Positions 38,701-53,900 are shown, counted from the first letter of the stretch. The stretch is 64,000 bases of DNA from Bugula neritina (GCA_964035545.1 OZ037769.1:1782501-1846500); one strand, 5' to 3'. The notes: generated from the sequence alone by a model not told the origin. Made by a program: numbers and translations.

Positions 38701-41700
38701 TGTATGAAGTCTGGGTATACATAGGTTGTGTTGGCTATGAAATATGAGAGTTTGTTTATGTTTGTTAGCTTTCAGTGTTTGTTTAGAGTTTGTGTGTGGC
38801 TGTTGATTAGAAGGAAGATGTAAACATGTGATATGAATTGTGTAGATGATGCGTAGCAGATGTCCCCCATGTGTTCTCATATCACTATATTCTCTCTCAT
38901 AGCACTATATTCTCTCTCATAGCACTATATTCTCTCTCATAGCACTATATTCTGCCCCTCATATCTTTCTTCTCACACCCCTGTATATAGTCTGTAGCAC
39001 ATTGTTGCTGCTGCTGCTGTTAGGAGGGTAGAAAAGGGCTTATATCTATAACTTGTAAGGTTTCTTCACGTATGTAGATTTTATTGCAAGGTTAGATAAT
39101 TTAGGATAACTTCATCTGAAAAATTGTTTATATTTTGCTTGTAGAATTTTTTTATTGCTCAGCTAAAACTTGCATTGATGATAAATTGAAACAAAATTCA
39201 AGCTAAATTCTGCAACTATTTACTACATCATATTGCGAAGTTATCTCCCCGATGCTGGTGTTTACTACTCTCTCTATTCACTGCAGCTCCAGTAGTTTCT
39301 GTTGTATTGTTATGAAAGCAGTGCTGTTGAAGGTAATAGTGAAGTGCCCAGTTCATTGTTCTATAAATATTGTACTTATTATCATCATTAGGGTAAATCA
39401 ATACAGGTGAATAAAGAACAGATATCTACCTGGAAGGTTTTATTGTCTCTCCTCTCTATTGTTCTTTATTTGTGCCCTGTTTACTTACCCAGGTAAAACT
39501 CTAGCCCACATTCATCTCACAGGTATGGGACGTAGTTTAGCACATCCAACAAATCCTCTACAACAGCCAAAATAGCCTATATCTCACAAGCTAGTTCTTA
39601 TACTAGTCCCTGATTTGTAACATTCAGTTAGTTTGCAAAGCTGGATTAATTATAATTCAATCATTTGAAATATACTTGGAAAGTTAGCTACGTTGATGAA
39701 GGTGTGCTAACTAAAGTACTGTAGAGTCAGCATTGAGTTGGTAGGCCACCAGTAAGTAGTACTGTTATTGTTTTCTTTACATTAACACCAGTAAGCACCA
39801 GTAAGCACAGTGGTTAATTTGTTATATGATACTCCATTCACTGGCATTTCTTTGAATTCACTTCTAGTTGTAATTGTTAAGAGGGCCTTAGATGTTGGCA
39901 ATTGTATATCTGCATTGTGATTGGCTGAACAGAGTTAGTGATGGATTTGATTGGTTGAATTAATAATGTAGCTGTGTGATTGGCTAGATCTGTTGAATGT
40001 TTTCTCTCTAAGGTCTTGTAAGGTTTTGCCTGCCTCCAATAGTTGCTGGTGATAGTGTTAGCAAGTCTGCAGGTATTTGTATTGTTATCTTTACATAATA
40101 ATTATAGTTAATAGAACATTCTAGAGTTTATCATTTATATAATCTTTAACTCAAGTTATTGCTTCTTTGATGAAGGCATGATTTATAGCATGCTGTTGCT
40201 AAACATAGCCTGTGCTTTAGTATCTGAGCATTATAGTGCAGCAGTTATTGTGATTTTATTATTTATTTTAGTAATTGTTATTACAAGTAGCTATTAGTAG
40301 TATACAGGCAATAAAGGTGCTTTAGTACTTCTGTTATATAGTTATAGTTATAATACTAACAGTAGTTAAACATAACTACTCATGCCAGTATACTAATACT
40401 ACTCTCATTTGAAACTACTAGTTGAAAACATAGAATATTACTAGAAGCAGCATCAATTTTGGGGTGACTGAGTACAGTATTTATATACACATCATTATCT
40501 AATCTACAAACCTCCTACGAACTCTGTGCTGCTCCAACCCATTTTCCAGTAAAATAAAAAAATTTCAGCATTAAGTTTTCTTGCGTGATAGTCGTACAAG
40601 TGGAGCAAATGTAACACACAAATGGAACAAGCGTAACCCCTTAAGACATACTTGAAATACAGGAGTGTATAGAGTCAAGTGCCCTGGGTACACAGGGATT
40701 ATAATACTGAGAGGGGAGCAGGGAGTCACTACCTTTGAACAAACAGCTTACTACAAACCAGACCTTCATCTCCCCTTTTATCATGAAACTCAATCTATAA
40801 TATTTGTTTCGCTGTTGACTTTGTAAACGAGGCTTTTGAGTGAAGGCAATTGTGTTGTGTATACATTACTACATGCTTTAGTTACACTTAATACTTTCAC
40901 TATAGTCTCTACTCCTAATACCAACTTCTTCTACCTTTACAATGTTGCTGCCACTGTAGCCAGATATTGCTGCCACTAGTTAGATGTGGCTGTTATTTCT
41001 GATTTGCTGCACTTATAGTTTTGGTCTTGCATTTCGTTTCTACTGCCTTTGTGGGGACAACCCTATATTTTCCACAACACATAATATTAGAGTACCATAA
41101 TACATTATATTGCAATGTGTACTGTAGTCTGTGATATAGTGTGTACTGTAGCACATACTGTAGTGTGTACTACAGTACACACTACAGCACACATAGTTAC
41201 ATAACTGTGTACAGCTTTCTAATATTCTCTTGTATGTGGGGGGGGGGGGCTCTGTTTTCCATTACTTGATTTGAATTCAATCTGATTATGATGAGGACTT
41301 GGGTCATTGCACTCCCCCTGTGGTCACTGCTCTCCCCTGTGGTCACTGCTCTCTATTTTCTGCAGTTCTTACTATGGCCTGAATAACCTTTTCTCTAGTC
41401 CTGGGTTATACTCTTTGGGACTTGCCTTATGACACGGAGTTATTCTGCTCCCCTCTCTTACAACTCTTCCACTCCTAGCTCTTACTGCCTCCCCCTCTCT
41501 TACAACTCTTCCACTCCTAGCTCCTGTCTCCCCTCTCTTACAACTCTTCCACTCCTAGCTCCTACTGTCTCCCCCTCTCTTACAACTCTTCCACTCCTAG
41601 TTCCTGCTGCCACTAAATGGTTTCTTGAAAGCCTGCAAAGGGAAGGGGGGTATAACTACCACTGTATTTCAAACAATAGAGTAGTTTAGCATTGTTCCTC

Positions 41701-44700
41701 ACCAGTTTAGAAATAGTTTTTGTCCATTTACAAACTGTGGCTAAAGTTTCATTGCAGATTTCCAAGACTTATGGCTTGAAACTTCAGAAACATGGTACCA
41801 ATTAATTATCAGATAATTTTTCTAGTTTTAATTTATAATTCATTATTGAGTTATCCAGAGAAATTAATTGTTTTACTAGAAAGAAATATATCAATATTGG
41901 TCTGTGATGTGATGAATTATGTTTCACGTGAGAGTTCATTGTTCACTCGTGGAGGGAAACATTGCAAAATAATTGAGTTTTTAGTCCGTGTGCATATTTG
42001 ACTTTGAGTGGTGAATGTGTAGCCGGAAAGACTGGCCGACCATTGTTGTGGAATACCTGCTCACACTTATCCTATGGAATTCACTAACTTAATCAACTAC
42101 CTGAGTGATTCAATACTAATTAGTCGTGTTAAGAAAACATATTTTGGTTGTTGAGCCATTTCAAAGGATATTGGTTGTGTTATCCCAGATTGTTGGCATG
42201 TTGTCTTTATAATCAGTGATAGAGTTGTTGTGGTGGGAGGGCTTGGGGACAGTAGTGACCTGAGGCTACATACTATAGTGACCTGAGGTTACATGCTGTA
42301 GTGGCCTGAGGCTGACTACACATGTACTTTCTTTGATAATCAGAGCTGAAAAGCTGCCAAGCTGCCGTTGCTTGTAATCAATGTAGTCAGCCCTAATACG
42401 CTGCACTTGTGGAAAGAGTTCACGGGCTATTCATTATCTCTACTCAGTAATCAACCAATCATTGTTCTTGTTTATAGTGACATCACTCGACTTCCTGGCC
42501 AGGTGCTCGTATTAATTTTGACCACGTTAACTGTAGCCCATGCATTTGAGATGCTAGAAAATATGATTTGATAATGCAGTGTGTAACATTTTCTACTCTG
42601 CTCTATTCTACTCTATACATTCTACTCTTTACTACTCTGCTATACATGTACGTTGTATGAGGCACTACACTATCCACTAGCTATACATATTTAGCTCTTT
42701 TCTCTAGACTGAATAAAACCGTTGAGGGTGGGGGGAGAGGGGTATGTGAAGCACCCCATAACATATTCCTTCTAGTCTTCAGTCTTGGCATTTAACAAAG
42801 GTCACAACCTTCTCCTTTGCTTCCTGAACCGTGCACCTGCTGTTAAACCAAATAAATGTAACATATGATATATTTGTTTATACAAAATAATAGTGTAGGC
42901 ATCTCGCTGTACAGGCAGCATTTCATGAGGCTGCCTATAATACTACATGTTCAATAATTATTGATTAAAATAAATAAAAATACATCAATATTATTTATAA
43001 ATTAATAATTTCACTATATAAGCTACCATGTATGCCTATTATATTACTGACTGTATACTGCACCTGCAGGGCACATGTTAGGAGATGGAAATCATTTCTC
43101 TGGTGTCTTGTGGATTCGTTACCCATCTTCAAATTGATGGGAATTTGTGTTGTGTTTTTCTACTTACTATATAACATGCAGTCTCTACTATCTATACATG
43201 CTGCCTCCACTGTCTATACATGCTGCCTTATGCTGTTGGTTTAACTGTGAAACTGTTCAATCAGCTAAATATTCTTCAATACTGTTGGACATACATTACC
43301 TACATGCAGTATTATACAATACCTGTAGTACTATATTACTTCAATTCCTGGGCCTAAATAATCTGTTTCCTACACGCCATTCACCCCACGTGCCATTAAC
43401 TTCTCTCTATCTTCCGCTGAGTAATTACTACGTGAAGTAAAGTTGTATTTGATGCAAGGGCTACGTATCAGTAGTTGCTTCATGTATCTTGGCATTTAAT
43501 TTGAATGTTAATTTCTCTTTAAATAACACAACAACGTAACAAATTCCTGCCTACCAACATGTAGAGGGGAATATTTACCTGCCAACCAATGTGGGATAGT
43601 TTTACCTGCTAAACACAGCTGTTTTCTATGTGAATGTTTTTCCTCAACCTTGTCTATATAAGTTGTTGGTGCTCTCTCTGACACCCTAACATCCTGCCTT
43701 TTGACACATGTTGACACTTTTACATGTTGATACTTTCACATGTTAACATCTGAAAATGTTGACACCTGAACATGTTGACACACTGATACTTTGACACCCT
43801 AGCAATATAGTGAATTCATTGATTTTAGCTTACTATTTAATTTTTATTTCTTTTTTTTTCAGACCCAACATTCAATAAGGATAGTAAGTTAGAACTGATT
43901 TTCACCCGACCCAGTGCCCACTCACACGGTAAGTTACTCAGGCTATTTCAATGCGTTTTATTCCTGTAAGTATAGTAGAGTTTTATTACAATATCAGAGC
44001 TAAGAGTGGATAATTTATGTATTATTACAAGCTATCAGTTGCTTCATTTTTATGTTGGAGCATTTAATTCTATTTTTACTCATATTGATTAAATGCTGAG
44101 ATTTAAACCTTGAACTGTTGTTAGCTTTAATCTTAACTTCTGACTCAACATTTTAGACCAGGTTCTGCATGCCATGTAAGGGGGGGGGGAGAGTTCTTGA
44201 GTCTTGGCAAACTTTACGATTTTAAAGATTTGCTTTCTGCTATTAAATCTCACTTCGAATTTACTCAAAGTATCATTTTTATCACATAGAATAAAAATGT
44301 AGCTCACACACCCATTAGTGACTAGAGTTGTGTTTCAAAATCAACTCGACTTGAATGCCGCTATGCAATATGAATGCCGAGATGATGGTCTGTTATCTCT
44401 AGAAATCAATGCACTTGAAACAGAACAAATACTCAGCTAATTGTTCATTCAGCCTTCACAGCTACTCCAGCTGCCAGATTTATTCTATCAACTATTGCAA
44501 AGTTAATTTTTAGCCTCATAATCTGCATTGTTGATGAAGTGTTGGGAGTCTCCCAGGGTTACCTGGCAATGTGATTTGTAGATGTTAGAGATAGCTGTCG
44601 GTATTGCCTAGGTACACTCACAGCTTCCTGTGTAGTGTGCTGTGCTGTGCTGTTTGTGACATTATCGTTACATTTTACTTGTAGCTGGCAAAGAGGTTTC

Positions 44701-44822
44701 GCCAGAGTCTCCTAGATCTGATTCGCTAGCTAGCTGGAACTCTTACGCTGACTTCAACGCTATCTGTGATGGTAGGTTTACTCTTATTCTATCCCCTCTC
44801 TCTCTCTCTACCCCCCTCTCTC

Positions 44823-44901
<79 letters not shown>

Positions 44902-47900
44902 CCTCTCTCTCCCCCTCTCTCTCCCCCCCTCTCTACCCTCCCTCTCTCTCCCCCTCTCTCTCTCCCATAGAGATGCACCACAATTTCTAACATCCCTGTG
45001 TATTCCCCTAGTTTGCATTATGCTTTCCGTTGTCAGCTACTCAAACCATTTACTCCTTTCACAGTTGTTGCTATTAAGTTAAATATGACATTTCCAATCA
45101 GATTCAAATTGATGTAAAGTGCATACTTTCTATAGGAAATGATAGGATTAAAAGGCGTTTAATCATTCTGTAGCAAATACCTCTATTTCTACTATTATAA
45201 TAACTTACCCTTCAACTTACACTGTAACTTACACCATAACTTACTCTTATAGCTGTATACAATAAGTTTAGCTAAAGATTAGGCCATAGCGCTTGTGTTG
45301 TAATTTCTCAACAGAGTCTGTTATCACTTAGCTAGATGAAGCTACTGCAGTAGCATATCCTAATATAGACATACAATCTAACTTATTGCACCCTGTGCTA
45401 CTATATACTATGTAGTGTATGTTATAGTGTATGTTATAGTGTATCTAGTAATAGTGAAGTCACTGTGGAATAGTGAAGTTACTACAGGATAGTAGTAACA
45501 ATAGTAACATCATTAAGAATGATAATTCTGTTTCAACTCATTTAGTTTCTACTCTTCATGACTTTTACTCATAAACTTAGAATATGTAATTTCAGCAGGT
45601 TTAGGAAGTACGTGGTTCTAATACTCCTTTCAAATTCTCCAAATTTACACTTGCTGCCTGAAAGATTGAATTCAGTGTAAAAAAAATGTTGAAATGTTAA
45701 TATAAATGACTCAGCCAATGAGAAGGAGTGTTTTACGACCAGATTACAGCTGGGGCTGAATACACAATATACTATCTGATTGAAGTAATTACTCATAAGG
45801 GGTGTTAAGCACTAATAGGGGAACTGCTTGATATTCATACCCCAGCTGTAAGGAAATCATCAAGTTTATTTTCATACACTCAAATATTACATAACCAGAA
45901 GCTGCTGCTGCTGTTTAAGAACAGTGCTGCCTTTATTCAATGTTAATTAGATTACGTTGAGGAATTCAGTAGCATTCACCTGTCTACCTACCAGCCTCTA
46001 TTAGCTGATCTAATGATGTTAACTGGATAGTGTTATACTGGTTTTGGTTGGGATGTGCTATTAGCCTTGGTGGGCATTTTTCTTAGCCCAAGGGTAGTTA
46101 TATGGAGTAATAAATATTTCTTGGATTAAGGCTAAGCCCTAAGATTGAACTCAATACATTATTTTCTGGAAAAGTTATATAATAAACGCTATAAATATAG
46201 TAGACAACTTTATAGTAGACAACTCCAAAGTGTTCAGCATGTTTTGTTAATACAGTGTAGAGTTTCAATGGAATGCTGATCCAAGTTAACTCCAGGTCAA
46301 CTCTGTATACTCAAGACGTACTGTAGAGTATTCAAACACAATTATATTACTCCTTTATCTTGTAATATTGGTGAATGACTTTCCAACTGACAAAAGTGAA
46401 TGTGTAAGATTTAATATATAAGCTGATAATATTTATGTTATGAGTCAAATGGCATTAATTTAATCAAATATTTATATTTTTATCTGAATATTCAGAATTT
46501 TTGCTGCATGACAATCAGTTGAGATGATTTCTTTGTTGGCTGCAAAGCATCTGTTTCTGTGGATATGAAAACCTCTGCTAGATTAGATATGGCTTAGTGC
46601 ATACCATCTGCTACTGTATCACTATACTACCCTCCTGTATCACTGTACTACCCTCCTGTATCACTGTACTACCCTCCTGTATCACTCTACTACCCTCCTG
46701 TATCACTGTACTACCCTCCTGTATCACTGTACTACCCTCCTGTATCACTATACTACCCTCCTGTGTCACTATACTACCCTCCTGTATCACTGTACTACCC
46801 TCCTGTATCACTGTACTACCCTCCTGTATCACTATACTACCCTCACCTTGCATGCATTGCCTTCTTGTTAATACATTGAACACAGTAGAGATGATCCTAA
46901 AGGTGTCTTACTATATGCTCTCTACACCAACTTCCATTTTGTTAGCCTAAGTTCTGTGTTACAGATTCCCCATTAGACAGTCCTAGTGGTACGAGAAAGT
47001 CCGTTAGAATTTCGCGATATTTCGAGGAAGGGCCTCTGGAAGACAGTCTATACAACAGGATATCAGACGGAGCGATGCCGGTACAAACTAGCGGCAGCAT
47101 GTACTCTACTCCCTTGCCAGGTGAGAAATGTTACAGATATTCTGTCATTGGAAGTTATTATTTCCTTGACTACAATACACTACACTAGTTGTACTCTACG
47201 ATCTTCCATCTCTTGCAAGTTGAATTATTTCTTCACTGCTGTCCTTACATTGGATCAGTTTAAACTTCCTGTTATTAGAAATGCTTTTGGTTTAAGATAA
47301 TCTATTAAGCTAATAATAGTATGACGGAAGACATTATTTTAAGCAGCATTGCTATTCTAACACATGGTGTGGTAACAACATGCTTTAGGTTCTAACCGTA
47401 GAGTTATCTTCTTACTGTAAAGGGACTACTGTGGGCTATTTATTATAGTGTGGAGTTATCTCTCTCTGGAATAGGGGAAATAACTCTATGGCTTTAACAG
47501 CTTTACCTGTACACAACAACATTTAGGTGCAGTGTCCGAGAAATTTTTGTAGTCCAAGTTCTTTAATTGTCTGTGAATTTTGGTTTGAGGTATGGGTTGA
47601 AAACTTTCCCAAAGCATAACAGATCTAGAAAACAGGCTATTTCTCCATCATTGCACCTGGTTATTGACCCAGTTTGTTTCAAGTTGATTCAATTGAAGTT
47701 AACTCAGTTATTATCGGAAATGATTAGCCAATAGAAAAAAGAAAATTAATCTAAATGTATTGATTTCTTTATAGTATTTATTTTCGACACTCTTGGTCAA
47801 ATATTTATTATATATAAAACTCTTTCAACTAAAAAAACAATCTGGGAACTAAACCACACTTGAAGGTCAAGTGCGCTCTAACCCGCTCTTTCTATTGCTT

Positions 47901-50900
47901 CTCTGCTCACAGGAAATGAGTATGGCATCACGAATGTGTCCTCCAACGGCAGAGTAAACATCACGGTCATCCCGCCCAACAAACTGGGTCGGCAAGTGTC
48001 TCCGGCCGCTTTCCACACTCCGTCGCCCCACGACACCCACAGCAGCTCTTCCTTCTCCTCTCACCAGCTGAGAGCTTACAGCAGTAACTCATCACCTCGC
48101 TCACCGACCTTGACCTCCAGTTTCAACGGTAACCATAGTAACACTGTAAACAATCAGATGACTCACAATGAAAGGACGGTGCAGTCTGCTGTGGCGTACG
48201 ACCCGCCTGCTAACAGAGGCGCACACATGCCACCTGCACCCACCTCACACCACCTGCCAACACAGCACCTGCCAACAGGTGATTGTTAATTAGATTCTGC
48301 GGCACTAGTTGAGGTGCAGGGAACCATGCTGGTTTTTGGTTATGCTTTCATGTAGCTTATTCATGGGTTTCTCTTGTAGTCTCACTCATATGTAGTATCA
48401 CTCACCTGTAGTATCACTCACCTGTAGTCTCACTCACCTGTAGTCTCACTCACCTGTAGTATCACTCACCTGTAGTCAATAGTCTAACTGGGTGAGAAAG
48501 TTATAGTTACAAAATGCTTATAACAGGCCAGCTCTAGCTTGCTGTAGGTGGGCTTTACCCACCTTCAGGTTACTGTAGGTGGGCTTTACCCACCTTTAGC
48601 TTACTGTAGGTGAGCTATGCTCAAATGTACTATGGGCTCTGAATAAACTCGGCCATTAAAATATTTCACAACTTTTTGTCTTGTTATTTTAGTTATTTAT
48701 AACTTGGAGACTGCAAACTGTTTATAATATGAAAGTTGTCTTCTCTTTCATATTTTTCCATCATCAACTGTATTATATTTCTCTTTGTCATCACTAATGT
48801 CCACACATCAACTGTATGAATATTAACTGTTTCTATTTATTTATTCTGTTGTCAGGCCTTGTATATAAATAATTGATACCTGGCTAATAACTCTGTGAAA
48901 TTCATACTCTTGCTCTTTCTCCCTTCTATTAGTCATGCTGCCTTCTCCAGCCAATCACAGCTCTTCTTCTGCTGCCTATCATACACTAATTAACTAGACA
49001 CTTGATAATTGAAGGCCATGTTATTCTGGCTGTTAGTATACGCTACAGCACTAATAAGTTAGGATATAGCGCAGGCAAAAACTAGTATATATAAAGTATA
49101 GCGCAGGCAATAACCTGTTTCTTTGATTAATATAGGGTAGGCTGTAGCTGTTACTTCATATCAATTCATTAACTTTCTCTGTTTCCGATTTCGTTTATGA
49201 TGCTTCGTCATAGTGGACCTGGCTCCACATAGCTTATTCGATAGACTCAGTACCATGTAGTTTTATATCGGCAAAGTTTAGATTATATTTTATACATGCA
49301 AGTTGGAAATATGGCGTCTATACTGAACAGTAAGTGCATTTATTTAATTCCGTATTGAGAAAGAATTGATTTTGTTCAAGTTGAGTTCTGTCGTTGATAT
49401 AAATCAATTGATTGATCTGTGGGTGTTTATTTTTGCTCTCTAAATGTTGATATGTATAAAATTAGTGCTATTAATACAATGCTAATTAGAGTAACCACGA
49501 TTAGAATATAAATATGCTAGTGCTGCCAGTATGTCAATGGAGTTTCATGTGAAGTCATCATTCAAAACCAAGTGTTTTAAAAGCCACTTGAATATTGGTT
49601 TGAAGCCTCTTAGAGTTACAGTTTCTATCCATACTGAGACTAGTATCAGAGTAAATACTGTACTAGACTGCTAGATGCTGAGCAGGAATTAGTGTGGCTG
49701 TTTACATCAGAATTCTTGATAGCAGATCAGTTCTCCCAACAATATCCTTAGTCAAAGTAGATGTAGCTCTTTGTTGGTAATACCTGATCCAGTTTGTTGG
49801 TAGAAGAGTTATAGTAGTACGGTTTCTACTACTCAGACTGGATGTATGTTGACATGTGTTTAGGTATCCCAGAATCCTCTGCTCGTGAAACAGCTGCCTC
49901 CAGTTTTCTTCCTGTCTTCATCTCAACTCTAAATGACATCTTTATTGTTTATTGTCTCTATATTTCACCATTAGCTATAATGAGTATACTCTAATTAGTG
50001 TAATAATCAGTTTATATGCTTACTTTCATTCTACTTGCTGGGTTTCACCCCCCCCCCCCTTCTCTAGTATACAGTCCTGGGTTATGTTATACACTTTGTA
50101 TTAGTAAATCAGGGAGATTTATTCACTTAGAGCTCATGGTAGATAGGCTACTGCGTACAGGAAGGTACGTAGGGTTGTAGCAATTTAGGTGAATTCTACT
50201 GACTTTTGTCTAACATTCAACAGTTTCCATATCAATTTGAATTTTGTGCCCTTAAATTAATATAGCATTGTGTTGATAAAGTGAATGAATACAGTCTTAG
50301 TTTAGAGCTCAAATGTATACATCGTCACAGCCCTACATGTATCGCCACAGCTCTACATGTATCGTCTCAGTGTTAACGGCTCTTGTGTGTCAACTTTAGG
50401 GAAAGAGCAGAACGACCTTGATGAGATTTTACGGGAGTTGCTGGGCGAGGCTCACTCCACCACCGGCACTTCCACTGTCACCAAGACAACGAAGAAAGTG
50501 GTGGACGGGGGAGATGACGCCTACACCAGAGAACGGCAGCAGTACCATAATCCTGACGGCTCCACAACCACCATTGAGAAGAGACGGTACAAGGCGCCCA
50601 ACGTGACGGAGAATGTCACCATCAACAAGGTGGGTCAAGGTGGGGGAGTATCACCATTCATAAGGTGGGTCAAGGTGGGGGAGTATCGCCATTCATAAGG
50701 TGGGTCAAGGTGGGGAAATGTTAACATCAGCAATGTGGAAAGATGTCTCAACTGCTGGTAGGAGTTATGACATCTGTGCTGTTATACAGTAGTCAATACC
50801 ACTCTGGATAATTTATGGTTTTAGAAATACTGCTTACAGTGAATTCTAATCTTTACACAATCACTCTTCATAGGGTTACTTTTTTAAAGTGACTTCACTT

Positions 50901-53900
50901 AGAGTCACTTTAGGTAGAGTTACTTTAGTTAGAGTGACTCTTCCCAGTTACCCCCAGCCAGCCGCTAACACACTTCTCAGAGATCACTTGTTAGTAAACA
51001 GTTGGTTTTGGCACTCATGTTGTTTTCTTCCTCTCTCTGTAACAATAAACACTCTGAGGTGATGTTATCTCATGCTAGTCTACTGATACACTCTACGTAC
51101 CTACACTCTGCATACCTACACTCTACATACCTACACTCTGCTGTCTAGGTATCTAGAGTGTCTAGGATGTTGGTATATGCCCTAAATAAACCACCACCTC
51201 TGTCTATATCTACCGCGTTGTTATGTCACTCACTGTAACTGGTATTGATTCTTACAGCCTATTCATTGCCTATGTTCCATGTTTTATATATCGACATTAG
51301 CCTCAGGTGCTGCTTAAACCCTGGCCCTAGCTGCAGCCTATTGATGTGTTGATATGACTTTATTGTTTTCTACATTTGCTAAGTTCCTGAAACTTTTCTG
51401 TTTCTTAACCATGTTTTTCTTATGGGAATTGAGTTTCGTCACAATACTCCTTAGAAATATGTAAACTATTTACTGTGCTGTGTGTTGCTGGCATCCTATC
51501 TCTATATGTAACTCCAATGAGCTGTTTTCCTTGTCTCCATGGTTCTGATTGGTGGTTATTTTGTTTCCTAGATTCTGAATTATGTTTATTGTGTCTCTAT
51601 GGTTCTGATTGGTGGTTGTTTTGTCTCTCTGGTTCTGATTGGTGGTTGCTTTGTCTCTATGGTTCTGATTGGTGGTTGCTTTGTCTCCATGGTTCTGATT
51701 GGTTATTTTGTAACCTGATTCCAACGATACATAAGCATTACATTATACTGCATTAGGGATAACTCCATGCTGTTTTAGTTAATGGTGCTAAGGCTTATGC
51801 TGTGCAATGCAAACACTTTAGACATCTTGTACGAACACATTGTAGACATCAACTCGTAAAGTTCACACAACGCAACAGAACGGAGCTCCACAGTCTAATG
51901 GGACGGTACCGGACATAGACAGCAGCGGGGTGTCGTGGCTGCAGCAGCAGCAGATGAAGCTGAATCAGCGGCAGCAGTCACGTGACGAGCCGGACATCAC
52001 TCACCGACGCGAAGTTGTCCGCGAATTGAGGACCTCTACTGACAGAACCGACCACTCTGATGGCCAAACCTACTACACACAGAAAGACATCGTTGTGAAC
52101 CAGCAGCCAGTAGCCTACACAGGTTTGTCTGTCTGTCTGTCTGTATGTGTGTCTGTCTGTGTGTCTGTCTGTGTGTGTGTATGTATCTCTGTGTGTCTGT
52201 CTGTGTGTCTGTCTGTGTGTCTGTCTATTTGTCTGTCTGTGTGTATGTATGTATGTAATATATAGTCTAAGCAGTATACAAGTCGTGTTTTCTCTTTACT
52301 ATAAGCTGTACTATTATATTACACTACTCTAGTAACTGTGACCACATAGTTGTCTTCTCCTTCATTGTGTGTTGGTGTGAAGAGATCAATGTGTGTTGGT
52401 GTGAAGAGATCAATGTGTGTTGGTGTGAAGAGATCAATGTGTGTTGGTGTGAAGAGATCAATGTGTGTTGGTGTGAAGAGATCACTGCGTGTTGGTGTGA
52501 AGTTTCCACACCATAGCACCAGCACACTGTGTATGCACCCACCAGCCACTACCACTCTATTATTACATGTTACAGCGTGTAATAAATAGTTAGGATACTG
52601 TATGAAGTCATTCACCTCCAACACATACATTAGTGTAAACTACCTGCAGTGTGTATGCCTGGGCTACTCTTTATAGCTAGTTTATGCTCCTTAATGTTCA
52701 TAGCTGATACCTTATCACTCATTACACCACTTCCTCTGGTTAATATGGCTGACATAGTTGTTATGTAATACACCTGCTTCTTGCTACTCAACTCTATCTC
52801 TTTACCAGTTCTAATCAAACCCGAGGAGGAGAAAAGGCGCCAAGAGGAAATCCGACAGCAGAACGAGACGAACCTCTCCAAGAAGTCTGTAACCAACGTC
52901 TCCCACACCCACCACACCCACTACAACTTCAAGGATGTGGAGGACAGTGCCGGTATGTTATCTCAGCCGCTCTCTGGACGGGCGGTTGGCGCCCCGTCCC
53001 CATCTTTGTGTCACGTGTTTTCCTTATCTGTGTCGGTTTTGTGCACTGCATGGCATAGACTCAGGGTGACCAGCTAGAAGGTCTTCAGCATAACCCTAAT
53101 TCACAACGCCAAGATAACGTACTTTAAGGGTGGGTGTGGCCAGTCTCGAGCTCCTGCTTACATTTAACTGCTGATTGTAGCTGCAGTTTAATGGTACCTT
53201 TACAGCTCTGTAGCAGTAAAGATTGGGGTTGTATATGCTAAATATTACCCAATAGTTTACAGCTGCTGCCGACAATATCTGGTATTTATTCGCTGTAAGT
53301 AAGTAGAGAGAGTATATCCAGTGTTTTCACTCTCCATTACACAAACTGATTAGCAATCTAACTAAATGATAGCAAACCTGCAGGTTCACTAATTGCACAC
53401 TTTACTCCATCCTACTGCAACATTAATTACTCCAATTTGTTTATCAATTCGTGGTCTGCTGAAGATTTGCAGTGGAAATGGACCATCAAGTTGGAGTAAT
53501 TTAGTTAGCATAAGTAATTGATTAACTGATACCCATTGCTGTTGGGTTTGACTTGAGGAATTTACTCTTTACACAACAAATTACTTTTTTGGTTTGTTTC
53601 TATTATATGAAATGTTTGTCAGCTGTAAGGGATTGTGTTAAGGGTGGCAGTAGAGAATTTGCTTGTTATGATGAATATCCTTGTTTTAACTTTTCTAGTT
53701 TATTTAGAACATTAGAACATTACACATTACCTTACATTACTTACACTTACACTACATACACTTACGCTATATAGACTTACATTACACACATTTACACCAC
53801 ATATACTTACGCTATATACACCTATACTACACAAGCCATATACACGGATGAAAGAAACGCTACTATCTGGGTGGGTGAGATATTTAGTTAGTGTAATCAG

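Larger units (their letters stand above)
35639..43928 (+). other. tns: Tensin exons 5-7: C2 domain
   Basis: From about DPVYLQHIMVHG through VFAKVYANMKPVYTS, LCISLNKALELSGDIMVKLF and ending at KLELIFTR, the order and spacing of strands match the PTEN-type C2 of tensins. This type has no calcium-binding Asp cluster and is expected to support membrane or phosphatase-domain contacts. Intron 6 inside the domain is the largest in the gene (37512-43862). Confidence 0.85.

Noticed and set aside
38336-38707. Overlapping long open frames on both strands (Pro/Ser/Leu and Arg/Glu/Gly)
   Set aside because: Produced by the polypyrimidine tract, in which stop codons cannot occur.
44743-45018. Arg/Glu-rich open frame on the minus strand
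   Set aside because: Complement of a (CT)n microsatellite in tensin intron 8.
46613-46844. Possible CRISPR-like regular repeat
   Set aside because: Units are contiguous with no unique spacers, and this is an animal nuclear genome.
46597-46950. Open frames on both strands with 7-residue repeats
   Set aside because: A 21-bp minisatellite within tensin intron 8; multiple-of-three units keep all phases open.
51470-51756. Asn/Gln-rich (-) and Trp/Leu-rich (+) repeat frames
   Set aside because: 30-bp minisatellite in tensin intron 11.
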